NCBI GenBank assembly: GCA_018372555.1
Contig: JAHAIU010000046.1
Location: 1 to 16,803 of the forward strand
Source: Clostridium sp.
Lineage (GTDB): Bacteria; Bacillota; Clostridia; Clostridiales; Clostridiaceae
DNA: 16,803 nucleotides
Reading direction: 5' to 3'
In this document: positions 7,951-15,855 of the stretch, in pieces
Numbering within the stretch: position 1 is the stretch's first letter
Layout of the letters: the number at the start of each line of letters is the position of its first letter
Program-made: the position numbers and the translations under genes
The notes under the pieces: model-generated
What the model saw: the letters and a program-made list of their open reading frames with translations, nothing else
The model's database searches: none
Told to the model about the DNA's origin: nothing

Positions 7951-8892
7951 CTATACTACTACTCTACTTCTAACTTGAGATGTTTCACCATCATTATCAA
8001 AAGCTTCTATTGATACTGTTACTGGGACATTAGTGCTAACTGGTAATTCCCTTAATGGAATTTGGAAATTTGTATCATCCTTATTAACAGTTCCAATCCA
8101 ATTTCCATTTACAAATATATTATATCCTAGTAAATCTACATCTGTATTTCTGCTCCAGGTTACTCTTAACATACCGTTACTCTTAGTTGCATTAAAATTC
8201 CTAACCTGCCTTGGCTGCATTAAAAGATCTACACTATCTGGCCCCCAGTTTGCATCAACTGGATTTCCTACTCCTCGCACTACTTCCTTATCACTATATT
8301 GCCATATTCTCCATCTAGTCCATCCCCCTAAATTTGGAGGATAATCTGGATTAATCTCTACATCTGTGTACATGGCAATCCATAAAGGCATAGTTTTTAA
8401 AGGTTGAGTTCCATTAGGTAATTTAAAATCATTGTAAAGTTCAATGAAAAATGCCCCTGTATATAACATAAGTCTTCTTCTTGTTTTTCTCTCAAAGCAC
8501 TTTTTAAACCTTAGTATCCAGTCTATTAAGGCTTTTGTACTTATCTTATTGTCTATAGGCTCTTCTACATCTAATACTGGAAATAAATCCCCATAGTTCC
8601 TATTACCAAATCCTTCTTGTAATATGTTGATAAAATCATTACATTGTGCATCAGCTGTTGTTAAATCATAAGAAGGTATAGCATAATGATATGCTCCAAC
8701 TGGTATTCCATAATTCCTTGCTGCTTTTGCATACTCTAAGAATTTTCTATCTACTCTAAACCTTCCTGAACCTGATCCTGAAGATCTAACATATAGAAAA
8801 TCTATAGTTCTTGCTAAAGTTTCAAAATTAACATTTTGAGTATATTCATTTATGTCGATTCCAAATCTACTATTAGCATTTTTATTTTGCAT
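7951..8892 (-). CDS. GH25 muramidase (lysozyme) with C-terminal FnIII-like domain, SleM-like
   Basis: Predicted N-acetylmuramidase cleaving the MurNAc-GlcNAc bond of peptidoglycan. The GH25 barrel (about 10-222) shows FGIDINEY with Asp13, GAYHYAIP, the catalytic pair in PVLDVEEP (Asp108, Glu110), PLWIAMY, RIWQYS and VDANWG (Asp213). Residues about 228-313 look like one fibronectin type III domain (VTWSRNTDVDLLGYNIFVN). There is no signal peptide. Length (313 aa), absent signal peptide and GH25-FnIII order match clostridial SleM, a spore cortex-lytic muramidase. That role is inference, and a phage-lysin origin is a weaker alternative. The ATG is close behind GGAGG (4-nt spacing). The gene follows the histidine kinase by 81 bp with no clear terminator between, so read-through is possible. 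Confidence 0.88.
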   Translation of the reverse strand: MQNKNANSRFGIDINEYTQNVNFETLARTIDFLYVRSSGSGSGRFRVDRKFLEYAKAARNYGIPVGAYHYAIPSYDLTTADAQCNDFINILQEGFGNRNYGDLFPVLDVEEPIDNKISTKALIDWILRFKKCFERKTRRRLMLYTGAFFIELYNDFKLPNGTQPLKTMPLWIAMYTDVEINPDYPPNLGGWTRWRIWQYSDKEVVRGVGNPVDANWGPDSVDLLMQPRQVRNFNATKSNGMLRVTWSRNTDVDLLGYNIFVNGNWIGTVNKDDTNFQIPLRELPVSTNVPVTVSIEAFDNDGETSQVRSRVVV

Positions 8893-8973
8893 TTTTCCTC
8901 CAAGAAAAATAATCTCTTTATCATTTTATAAATTACTTTCTTAAAGGTTACTTATATCTATTAATATTATTAA

Positions 8974-10569
8974 TTATTTGATTGTTTTTAATTTGATAAA
9001 GAAGCTAACTTCATTTCCCACACATTCAGCCCAAATCTTGCCTTCATGTAATTCTACTATATTTTTAGATATAGCTAAGCCTAATCCACTACCTTTAGTG
9101 TCAGAGTTTCTAGCCTCATCCACTCTATAAAATCTATCAAATAATCTTTCAACTTTTTCTTTAGGTATATTTTCACCATTATTTTTTATTACAATATTAG
9201 CATAGCCATTATTTTCATATGCAGAAACTACTACTTTTCCTGGCTTAAATGAGTATTTTATTGCATTTGAGAATAAATTTTCAAAAACTCTAACCATCTT
9301 ACCTGCATCAATTTCTACTATAGATTTTTCATCTACAAATCTCTTTACTACTTCAAGCTCGTTCTCTTCAAAGACTGGGATATATTCTTCAATTATTTGA
9401 GATAAAAATTCAACTATATTTACCTTAGTTCTTTCTAATACTATCCCCCTTGCATTTAATTTATTATATTCAAATAAGTCTTCAATTAATTCCTTAAGCT
9501 GAGTTGCTTTATTAAAGGCAATATTTAAATATTCTTTCATCATTTCATCATTTTCATATTTACCTTCTTTTATAAGCCCAATATAACCCATAACTGAAGT
9601 TAAAGGTGTTCTTAAATCATGTGACACATTAGTAATAAGTTCACTTTTAGTATGCTCTGATCTTCTTTCTGCTTCTATTCTATTTTGAATTTCTGAAGCC
9701 ATGTTATTAATGTTCTCTGCTAAATTCTTAATTTCATCCTTACCTTTTTCTTCAACTCTATATGATAAGTCTCCACTAGAAATAATTCTAACTCCTGATG
9801 CAATTTCTTCTATATACTTCATTTTTCTATTTGTAATTATAATAAATATAGATATAAATAAAATTACAGAAAGCACTAATGCTAAAAATGAATTTTCATC
9901 TACATAATATTCATTAGATATATATGGAGTTGGAGTTTCATAATAAATTAGATAAGCTCTATCCCCTCCAAGATTTACTGGATATAAGAATACCTTCTCA
10001 TCACCTTCATTTGTTGCAGTATTGCTTTTATCTATTACAGCATAAATATCTAATTTTTCTTGAAAGTCACCATTTACTTTATATAATATCTTACCATCTA
10101 AATCTGTAATATAAATTTTAGCTTTACTATAGTTATAATTTCCTAAATAACTCTCGATAGTATCTTTATCACTTAATCCATCAACACTTTCATTATTACT
10201 TAAATCCCTTGCAATATTGTTTGCCGTTGATTGAATAGACCCAATATCATACTCTATATTTGTTATAGTTCTATTTTTAGCTAACATATTATTAGCAAAC
10301 CCATAGAAGAAAAATGCTGAAACAAAACAAATAGCAAATACAACCATAAGCTCAAACCTAATACTTTTTTCTATATTCTTATATAGCCACTCACCTAAGT
10401 CCTTAATAATTTCTCCTAATCTAGAATTATAAAATCTATAAAATATCCTCTTTAAAAGGTTTCTAAATCTAGTAGCTAGACCTACCTTTTCTTTTTTAAT
10501 CTTTTCTGTATTTTTCTCATTATTATTTTTATCTTTTTTGTTTTTTCTACCTATCAATTTTATAGCCAA
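8974..10569 (-). CDS. VanS-like sensor histidine kinase (HAMP)
   Basis: Membrane sensor kinase that autophosphorylates and passes phosphate to the response regulator encoded just upstream. A very basic cytoplasmic N-terminus (1-70) precedes TM1 (about 73-92), an extracellular sensor region of about 135 residues, TM2 (about 228-246), HAMP (about 247-300), HisKA with His317 in NVSHDLRTPLTS, and an HATPase domain with N-box NLFSNAIKYS (431-440) and GSGLGL (493-498). The G1 position reads NNGENIP rather than DxGxG, a relaxed form also seen in VanS proteins, as is FYRVDEARNSDTKGSGLGLA. It overlaps the regulator gene by 23 bp. The annotated TTG is poorly placed (GGGGGG abuts it); the TTG at 10555-10557 is an alternative. 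The signal sensed is unknown. Confidence 0.92.
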   Translation of the reverse strand: MAIKLIGRKNKKDKNNNEKNTEKIKKEKVGLATRFRNLLKRIFYRFYNSRLGEIIKDLGEWLYKNIEKSIRFELMVVFAICFVSAFFFYGFANNMLAKNRTITNIEYDIGSIQSTANNIARDLSNNESVDGLSDKDTIESYLGNYNYSKAKIYITDLDGKILYKVNGDFQEKLDIYAVIDKSNTATNEGDEKVFLYPVNLGGDRAYLIYYETPTPYISNEYYVDENSFLALVLSVILFISIFIIITNRKMKYIEEIASGVRIISSGDLSYRVEEKGKDEIKNLAENINNMASEIQNRIEAERRSEHTKSELITNVSHDLRTPLTSVMGYIGLIKEGKYENDEMMKEYLNIAFNKATQLKELIEDLFEYNKLNARGIVLERTKVNIVEFLSQIIEEYIPVFEENELEVVKRFVDEKSIVEIDAGKMVRVFENLFSNAIKYSFKPGKVVVSAYENNGYANIVIKNNGENIPKEKVERLFDRFYRVDEARNSDTKGSGLGLAISKNIVELHEGKIWAECVGNEVSFFIKLKTIK

Positions 10570-11260
10570 CCCCCCATACAGTTTTTATATACTTAGGCTT
10601 TCTAGGATCCTCCTCAATCTTTTCTCTAACCTTCCTAATATGAACCATTACGGTATTGTCAGATTGCATAAACTCCTGTTTCCAAACACTGTTATAAATA
10701 TTTTCTATACTAAATACCTTACCTCTATTTTCAGCAAGTAAAACTAAAATATCAAACTCTGTTGGAGTTAATTTAACTTCTTCTCCATCTTTAAAAACTT
10801 CATGAGTTTCTAAGTTTATAGTAATATCTTCAACTTCTAATGTATTTTCAAAAGTAGTAACAGCATTTTCCTCATTAGAAGTTTTATTAAATTTCTTATA
10901 TCTTCTAAGCTGCGACTTAACTCTTGCCACTAATTCTAAAGGATTAAAAGGCTTAGTTAAATAATCATCCGCACCAGTATTAAGCCCTAGTATCTTATCC
11001 ATATCCTCAGACTTTGCTGATAACATAATAATTGGCATTTCTCTTTCTTCTCTAATCTTAAGACACGCCTCTATTCCATTAACCTTAGGCATCATTATAT
11101 CTAAAATAATTAAATCGACCTTTTCTTTTTCTAATAGATTTAAAGCCTCTTCTCCATTTTCAGCCTTTAAAGTTTCATAACCTTCACCCTTTAAATATAT
11201 ATCTACTAAATCTCTTATTTCTTTTTCATCATCAACTATTAAAATTCTTTCATTACTCAT
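10547..11260 (-). CDS. VanR-like OmpR-family response regulator
   Basis: DNA-binding partner of the adjacent kinase. The 237-aa product has a receiver domain (about 4-118) with acidic pocket Asp10/Asp11, phospho-acceptor Asp54 in IILDIMMP, Ser81 and Lys103 in YLTKPFNP, then an OmpR winged-helix domain (about 140-236) ending KYIKTVWGVGYKIDR. The RAQLRRYKKF-like linker (VKSQLRRYKKF) and that C-terminus are very close to VanR. The frame is open six codons further to a TTG that overlaps GGAGG, so the ATG at 11258-11260 is the start, with an 11-nt spacing that is slightly long. No vanH, vanA or vanX genes are nearby, so the regulon is unknown and probably concerns the envelope. Confidence 0.94.
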   Translation of the reverse strand: MSNERILIVDDEKEIRDLVDIYLKGEGYETLKAENGEEALNLLEKEKVDLIILDIMMPKVNGIEACLKIREEREMPIIMLSAKSEDMDKILGLNTGADDYLTKPFNPLELVARVKSQLRRYKKFNKTSNEENAVTTFENTLEVEDITINLETHEVFKDGEEVKLTPTEFDILVLLAENRGKVFSIENIYNSVWKQEFMQSDNTVMVHIRKVREKIEEDPRKPKYIKTVWGVGYKIDR

Positions 11261-11375
11261 ATCTTCGTTTCCCTCCAAAATCTTACATATAAATAATTTC
11301 CAAATAATTATTTATAATTTTCATAAGATAAGTTTATCATACTCTCAATCTTTATTTATATTTTAGGTAAAATAT

Positions 11376-11415
11376 CTTAATAATAAAGATTAAAATTCCT
11401 TAAAAAAATCTTAAA
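11376..11415 (-). promoter_or_regulatory. Candidate response-regulator binding site (11-bp-period direct repeats)
   Basis: On the minus strand TTTAAG occurs twice exactly 11 bp apart (complements of 11410-11415 and 11399-11404), with a third ATTAAG (complement of 11376-11381) 23 bp beyond. OmpR/PhoB-family regulators typically bind direct repeats of one helical turn, and this sits upstream of the regulator-kinase operon, suggesting autoregulation. In A+T-rich DNA, chance is possible. A weak TTGAGA-17-TATGAA promoter can be drawn downstream of it. Confidence 0.4.
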
Positions 11416-11433
11416 TGTGTTTAAATTAACAGA

Positions 11434-11721
11434 AGTCTTTAACATATTACGCTCGGCTTCCGTCGCAAGCTCCAAGTCAGCTTACGCATAATATGTTAAA
11501 GACTCCTGGAATAATATAATCTTTTAGATACCCTGGTAGTAAAGGAAAAAACTCCTGGCGGAGTTTTGATTAAATTTAAAATTTAACATATTGCACTCTG
11601 TCGACCTCGTAAACTCCAAGTCGACCTACGCACAATATGTTATATACTCCTTGAATCATTTTATATTGTGTATGCCTTGCTACTAAAGGAAGAAATTCAG
11701 ACGAGCTGAATTTCAATGGTT
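11434..11721. repeat. Tandem duplication of a 144-bp structured non-coding unit
   Basis: Copy A starts at 11434 and copy B at 11578. They align without gaps at a constant 144-bp offset for about 110 positions, roughly three quarters identical by hand count. Each unit has a long stem (A: 16-bp AGTCTTTAACATATTA with complement at 11489-11504; B: 10-bp TAACATATTG at 11584-11593 with 11633-11642). The stem encloses about 39 nt that include the shared CTCCAAGTC and TACGCA words. A linker ending TAAAGGAA follows, then a terminal hairpin (A: 11548-11567, AAAACTCC loop TGGC; B: 11692-11714, GAAATTCAG loop ACGAG). Several paired positions differ between copies yet stay paired. No ORF runs through. It fills the gap between the regulator operon and the plus-strand acetyltransferase gene. 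Confidence 0.75.
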
Positions 11722-11754
11722 ATTGTTAAGCTTATTGAAATTATTGCGCAATAA
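11709..11754. repeat. Inverted repeat and perfect 14-bp palindrome
   Basis: AATTTCAAT (11709-11717) pairs with ATTGAAATT (11734-11742) across a 16-nt loop, overlapping the last hairpin of the duplicated element. It runs into the perfect palindrome TTATTGCGCAATAA (11741-11754). It lies upstream of the acetyltransferase promoter; function unknown. Confidence 0.45.
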
Positions 11755-11793
11755 ATGATCTTTGAAAATTGAATAATATGGTATTAAAAAATG

Positions 11794-11802
11794 TGCTATA
11801 AT
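11794..11802 (+). promoter_or_regulatory. Extended -10 promoter of the GNAT gene
   Basis: TGCTATAAT: a perfect TATAAT at 11797-11802 with an upstream TG, the extended -10 form. No good -35 at 16-18 bp. It lies about 60 bp before the start codon. Confidence 0.6.
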
Positions 11803-11860
11803 TCATTTATAATAATATTAAATTTGATTTATATAAATTAGATTTTAGGTGGTGAATATA

Positions 11861-12367
11861 GTGAATATTAGAGAAGCAAATGCTGAAGATATGGAACTAA
11901 TTGCAAATTTATATGTTATGAATTGGAAAAAAACATATGTAGGTTTGTTACCAGATAATTTTTTGAATGGATTGACTGTTAATGATGGAATAAATAAATG
12001 GCAAGAATATCTTACTAAAGAAAAACATAGGATCTTTGTTGCGTATGAAAACGAAAATTTTTTGGGTTTTTCTGCATGTAAGGAAGATGAAGAATTAAAG
12101 AATTGTTTATATTTAGATTCACTGCATGTTTCTGAAAGTTCAAGAGGAAAAGGTGTTGGAACAAAACTTATCAATACAGTAGGAAGCTATGCTTATATTA
12201 AAGGTTATGAACATATGAGTATTTGTATTGTAAAAGGAAATGATAAGGCAAAGAGAATTTATGAAAAAATGGGTGCAAAACATTATAAAGATTTTATAGA
12301 CTACTTTGGAGATACAGAATCCAATTCAGAAAAACTCATTTGGAATAATTTAAATTGTTTTAAATAA
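11861..12367 (+). CDS. GNAT family N-acetyltransferase
   Basis: Cytosolic enzyme moving an acetyl group from acetyl-CoA to an amine; the substrate is not predictable. The 168-aa product spans one GNAT fold, from IREANAEDMELIANLY at the N-terminus to the acetyl-CoA loop SLHVSESSRGKGVGTKLI (RGKGVG at 95-100) and a late KRIYEKMGAKHY motif B. Upstream GTG codons at 11849 and 11852 overlap the AGGTGG ribosome binding site, so the GTG at 11861-11863, 8 nt beyond it, is the likely start and yields the usual MNIREA beginning. It is isolated on the plus strand between its own extended -10 promoter and a terminator at 12419, a small stand-alone cassette that could have been acquired. Confidence 0.88.
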   Translation: MNIREANAEDMELIANLYVMNWKKTYVGLLPDNFLNGLTVNDGINKWQEYLTKEKHRIFVAYENENFLGFSACKEDEELKNCLYLDSLHVSESSRGKGVGTKLINTVGSYAYIKGYEHMSICIVKGNDKAKRIYEKMGAKHYKDFIDYFGDTESNSEKLIWNNLNCFK

Positions 12368-12418
12368 ATTCTAGGTTGTTTATTATAGAATTAATATATT
12401 AAGAAAATAAAATTAATG

Positions 12419-12456
12419 AAAATACCGTATTATTCAAAAAATATACGGTATTTTTT
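12419..12456 (+). terminator. Intrinsic terminator of the GNAT gene
   Basis: 12-bp arms AAAATACCGTAT (12419-12430) and complement (12443-12454) around a 12-nt loop, running into six T residues (12451-12456). Confidence 0.85.
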
Positions 12457-12484
12457 AGTGCGCAATTCAAATATATCACACCAA

Positions 12485-12543
12485 AAAAGGATATCTATAT
12501 TGAGAAAATTATCACTTATAACTTTCTTTATAGATATCCTTTT
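12485..12543 (-). terminator. Intrinsic terminator of the BlaI-M56 operon
   Basis: Perfect 15-bp arms AAAAGGATATCTATA and complement (12485-12499, 12529-12543) with a 29-nt loop. On the minus strand the stem ends in six T residues. It lies about 60 bp past the M56 stop codon. Confidence 0.75.
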
Positions 12544-12606
12544 ATTTAGCTTTATAACATAGTTACTTAAGATTTATCCCCTTAAGAATATAAATTACAT
12601 ATAGTT

Positions 12607-15429
12607 TTAGCCAGTATACGCAGTTATCATCCTGTATTTATTTTCACCAATTTTCTCTATATCTACAAAGTTAAACTTATTTATTATCCATCCATCGTCT
12701 CCATATACCCCATTACCAGCATTCCAAGAACTTTTTTCCGTAGCCTTTATATCATATGAAATGCCTACAGTGAAAATATTTTTTCCTTCAGAATATAACT
12801 TACAATCTGTTATCCTATAATCTGTTAAAGAAGGTTCTGAATCTTTATTAATACCATTAACAAGGTTAAAAAACCAATCTGTACTCCGTATATTAATATA
12901 TTCTTCGTATATCATTTTCCCTATATATTCTTTATCTGTAGAAGTTGTTTCTATTACTGGATAAGCTAAAGATGAATCTATATAACCATTTTTTGTCTTA
13001 ACTACTCTTTTAAAATTACTTCTTTTAATTTCAGTTAAAAAAGTTTTCTCATTACCCTGTACTAATTTATCCGACCATTTTATATTTATATAATCTCCAT
13101 CAAACTCTCTTAATGGTTGAGCTATATACTCCATACCAAGTTTAACCTCACAAACATTCTTATTTAATTTCACTTTTCTAGAATCAATTTTGTAGGATTC
13201 ATCTCCTAAAATTAATTCGATAGGTTCTTGTGTTCCTATCCATTGAGATGGATAAATTAATGTTACATCTTGATCAGATATTCTGAGAGTTTCTCTACTT
13301 TGCTTAGATAAAGGTTCACCTAGTATTTTTGCTAATGAATCTTTAATTTCAGAAGAATCACCATTATATAAGCATATTATCTTATCCTTAAAATATACAT
13401 TTTTAGCTGACCATAATTCTTCTAAATCAATCAAAATATAATCACTAGCATAATTAACTTCACTATAATCATCACCATTAAATATACCTATTTCACTTAA
13501 GGCGGCTTTGGCATCACTATATTCATATATAATTATATCATTGCCATTGATATCAACAGTATTAACCTTTGCTGAATATGAATTATCCTTAGTCTCTAAT
13601 TCTTCCCTCTTCTTTTCCTCTGCTTTAAAATTAGGTGTTCCTGCTAAATTTTTAAATATTGTATTATAGGAAATATCCGTATATTCATTAAATCCAAATT
13701 CTTTTAATATTTCTGAAGTCTCCCCTTCATCTTTATCATAATATTCATTAGATATCCAATATCCTACTAACTTATTTTTATAAATAATAGCTATAGCTTC
13801 TTGTAGTCCATGACTTATATCTAAATTATATGAAAGAAGTTCTACCTCCAAACCTAGATAATTAGATAAATCATATCCATTTTCTAGTGATTTATTAAAT
13901 CCATTATTTAAAGAAGTATAATTTTCTATAATATTAGGCAAAGAAATTTTACCACCATACCTAGTTCCTAAAATAATATATCCATCAGCCTCAATTTTCT
14001 TTAAAAATTCAGTATGTGCTTCTGAACTTACTTCCCCACCTGAATTTTTATCAGTATCTTCATATTCTAACTTATTATAAAGCTCCTTAATTTCTTTTAT
14101 TACATTATTATCTACTTTATAAACTATACCATTTAGATATATACTGCCCTCAACAAAGCTTATATCATAGTTTTCCTTACCTTTAAGATTAATATTAACC
14201 TCCCAGCCCTTATAAGTTCCTTGCTCTTTATCTTTTATTTCTATTGAATTTATATAATCTACAATCTTGCTTATATCATCTTTATTATCAATAACCTTTG
14301 CTTTAGGTGGTGATGGCATAACTGTTATTGTTATATTATTTATCTTAGAGCTATCAACTAATTCAAATTTTTCAGAAGTTAATTTAGTAGTTAAAAGTGA
14401 TATAGCTAAAATAGCAATTACCACTATCCCAGCTATTATAGTTCTAAATCCAAACTTCTTATTTTCAGATATATTTTTTATTCTATCCTTAAGTCTCTTT
14501 TTGTCTGTTATCATTGATGTTGTACCTGGGATAGGATTTTTAGAATGAATTAACTGAAGTACATTAATTATTGTATTTCCATAGTTTAAATTTTCTTCTT
14601 TACCTAGGTTAGTCAATACCATTTCATCACAAGCAGCTTCACAATCACTTCTCATTATATTTAATCCAAGATAAATTATTGGATTAAACCAATGAATAGC
14701 TTTTATTATTGATGTTAACCATGTTACTAAGATATCTTTTCTTTTATAATGGCAAAGCTCATGCATAATTATATATTTCATTTCTTTTTCATTTACTAAG
14801 CTTACAACCTTTAATGGAATTAATATTTTAGGTTTAATTATTCCACAAAGGCTAGGACTATTAATTTCATTAGTTACTCTGACTTCGATACTTCTATTTA
14901 TAGATAAAGACTTCTTTTCATTAGAAATATCTATATCTATATCATAGTTCTTATACTCTATATATTCCTTTTTAATACTTAAGTGAAGCTTTAAATAAGC
15001 TATTATCCCTCTTAAAATAAGTATAGAAGCTACACTTATCCAAAGATAAAATATTATTGATTTATAAGTAAAATTATTGCTTTGTCTATTATTATCATTA
15101 ACTATATTATTTACTGGTGAATTAAAATCTGTAGAAATGTCATTATTAGTTTCATCATTAGGTATTGTTTGAATTATATTTTGATTATTTACTTGTGTAT
15201 TGCTATCTATGATTGAATTATTACTTTCTTCTATAGGACTAACATTAACTAAATTAAAAACACTTAGTTTACTTTCTGGTCCAAAAGGAATAATTAATTT
15301 AATTAATAAAATAAACCAAAGGTAATATATTATAGACTTTTTCATATGATTTTTTAGTAGTAATCTTATTAGCAAAATTATTCCTACTAAAAAACTTGCA
15401 GCTATAGAGGATTCAATAATATAATTCAT
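12607..15429 (-). CDS. BlaR1-like M56 family membrane metallopeptidase with large unassigned outer domain
   Basis: Membrane zinc protease that, by analogy with BlaR1/MecR1, senses an outside signal and triggers inactivation of the cognate BlaI-type repressor. Transmembrane segments are at about 5-24, 34-50, 122-142 and 328-348. The catalytic motif MHELCHYKRKD (HELCH at 223-227) and third zinc-ligand region EAACDEMVL (Glu264) are intact. Residues about 350-940 are predicted to be outside. BlaR1 has about 600 residues and ends in a penicillin-binding-protein-like serine domain; here the outer part is about 590 residues and I see no convincing SxxK...KTG set, so the ligand is probably not a beta-lactam. 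The start ATG overlaps the BlaI stop by one base, with GGAGG 7 nt upstream, indicating translational coupling. Confidence 0.88.
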   Translation of the reverse strand: MNYIIESSIAASFLVGIILLIRLLLKNHMKKSIIYYLWFILLIKLIIPFGPESKLSVFNLVNVSPIEESNNSIIDSNTQVNNQNIIQTIPNDETNNDISTDFNSPVNNIVNDNNRQSNNFTYKSIIFYLWISVASILILRGIIAYLKLHLSIKKEYIEYKNYDIDIDISNEKKSLSINRSIEVRVTNEINSPSLCGIIKPKILIPLKVVSLVNEKEMKYIIMHELCHYKRKDILVTWLTSIIKAIHWFNPIIYLGLNIMRSDCEAACDEMVLTNLGKEENLNYGNTIINVLQLIHSKNPIPGTTSMITDKKRLKDRIKNISENKKFGFRTIIAGIVVIAILAISLLTTKLTSEKFELVDSSKINNITITVMPSPPKAKVIDNKDDISKIVDYINSIEIKDKEQGTYKGWEVNINLKGKENYDISFVEGSIYLNGIVYKVDNNVIKEIKELYNKLEYEDTDKNSGGEVSSEAHTEFLKKIEADGYIILGTRYGGKISLPNIIENYTSLNNGFNKSLENGYDLSNYLGLEVELLSYNLDISHGLQEAIAIIYKNKLVGYWISNEYYDKDEGETSEILKEFGFNEYTDISYNTIFKNLAGTPNFKAEEKKREELETKDNSYSAKVNTVDINGNDIIIYEYSDAKAALSEIGIFNGDDYSEVNYASDYILIDLEELWSAKNVYFKDKIICLYNGDSSEIKDSLAKILGEPLSKQSRETLRISDQDVTLIYPSQWIGTQEPIELILGDESYKIDSRKVKLNKNVCEVKLGMEYIAQPLREFDGDYINIKWSDKLVQGNEKTFLTEIKRSNFKRVVKTKNGYIDSSLAYPVIETTSTDKEYIGKMIYEEYINIRSTDWFFNLVNGINKDSEPSLTDYRITDCKLYSEGKNIFTVGISYDIKATEKSSWNAGNGVYGDDGWIINKFNFVDIEKIGENKYRMITAYTG

Positions 15430-15815
15430 TATTTATCCTCCACATCTAACTTTTCATTTAAAATATCCCTTAACTCATTTATGTCTTCATTAGTTAATTC
15501 TTCACTTTTTACTAAGTTTAATATCATATCATTTAATGATCCATTAAAAACTCTTTTCAAAAATGATTGGCTTTCTTCCTTTATACATTCCTCTTCTGAA
15601 ATTAATGAGTAATAAACGTACTCCTTACCATTTTTTCTAAAACCAATGGCTTCTTTGTTTAAAAGTCTACTAATAAGGCTTTTAATAGTAGTACTTTTCC
15701 ACTGTTGTTTACCACTAAGACTTTCTATTATTTCATTAGAAGTTACCTCATCTTTTGACCATACTATCTTCATTATTTCCCATTCTGAATCAGATATTTT
15801 TGGTAGTTTTTTCAT
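15429..15815 (-). CDS. BlaI/MecI-type transcriptional repressor
   Basis: Dimeric winged-helix repressor of its own operon. The 128-aa product is the family's usual size. The N-terminal DNA-binding domain (5-75) contains ISDSEWEIMKIVWS, the recognition region WKSTTIKSLISRLLNKEAIGF and YVYYSLISEEE. The C-terminal dimerisation helices (80-125) contain RVFNGSLNDMILNLV. In BlaI and MecI cleavage falls at an Asn-Phe bond in this segment; here it reads Asn100-Leu101. The frame is open 23 codons further upstream, but the ATG at 15813-15815 follows AGGAGG and gives the canonical MKKLPKISDSEWE start; the longer form would cover the operator. It is followed, with a 1-bp overlap, by the M56 sensor gene. 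Confidence 0.93.
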   Translation of the reverse strand: MKKLPKISDSEWEIMKIVWSKDEVTSNEIIESLSGKQQWKSTTIKSLISRLLNKEAIGFRKNGKEYVYYSLISEEECIKEESQSFLKRVFNGSLNDMILNLVKSEELTNEDINELRDILNEKLDVEDK

Positions 15816-15831
15816 TATACCCCTCCTTAGA

Positions 15832-15845
15832 ATTACACTTGTAAT
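15832..15845. promoter_or_regulatory. BlaI-type operator 1
   Basis: Perfect dyad ATTACA-CT-TGTAAT, matching the BlaI/MecI/CopY pattern TACA-N2-TGTA. It lies in the leader between promoter and ribosome binding site of the repressor gene. Its centre is 26 bp from the second operator. Confidence 0.8.
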
Positions 15846-15855
15846 CTTTAATTTA

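Noticed and set aside
6122..11260. A vancomycin-resistance cluster
   Set aside because: VanW-domain and VanR/VanS-like genes are present, but no ligase, dehydrogenase or dipeptidase genes. The genes are separated by terminators and a muramidase.
11524..11540. Fragment of a 16S rRNA gene
   Set aside because: Only 17 nt match; the flanks show no rRNA sequence and the segment aligns with the non-rRNA copy B.
11434..11721. T-box, riboswitch or CRISPR array
   Set aside because: No T-box sequence, no known aptamer core, and only two long diverged copies rather than short identical repeats with spacers.
11845..12174. Minus-strand 109-codon frame
   Set aside because: Antisense shadow of the acetyltransferase gene with no family features.
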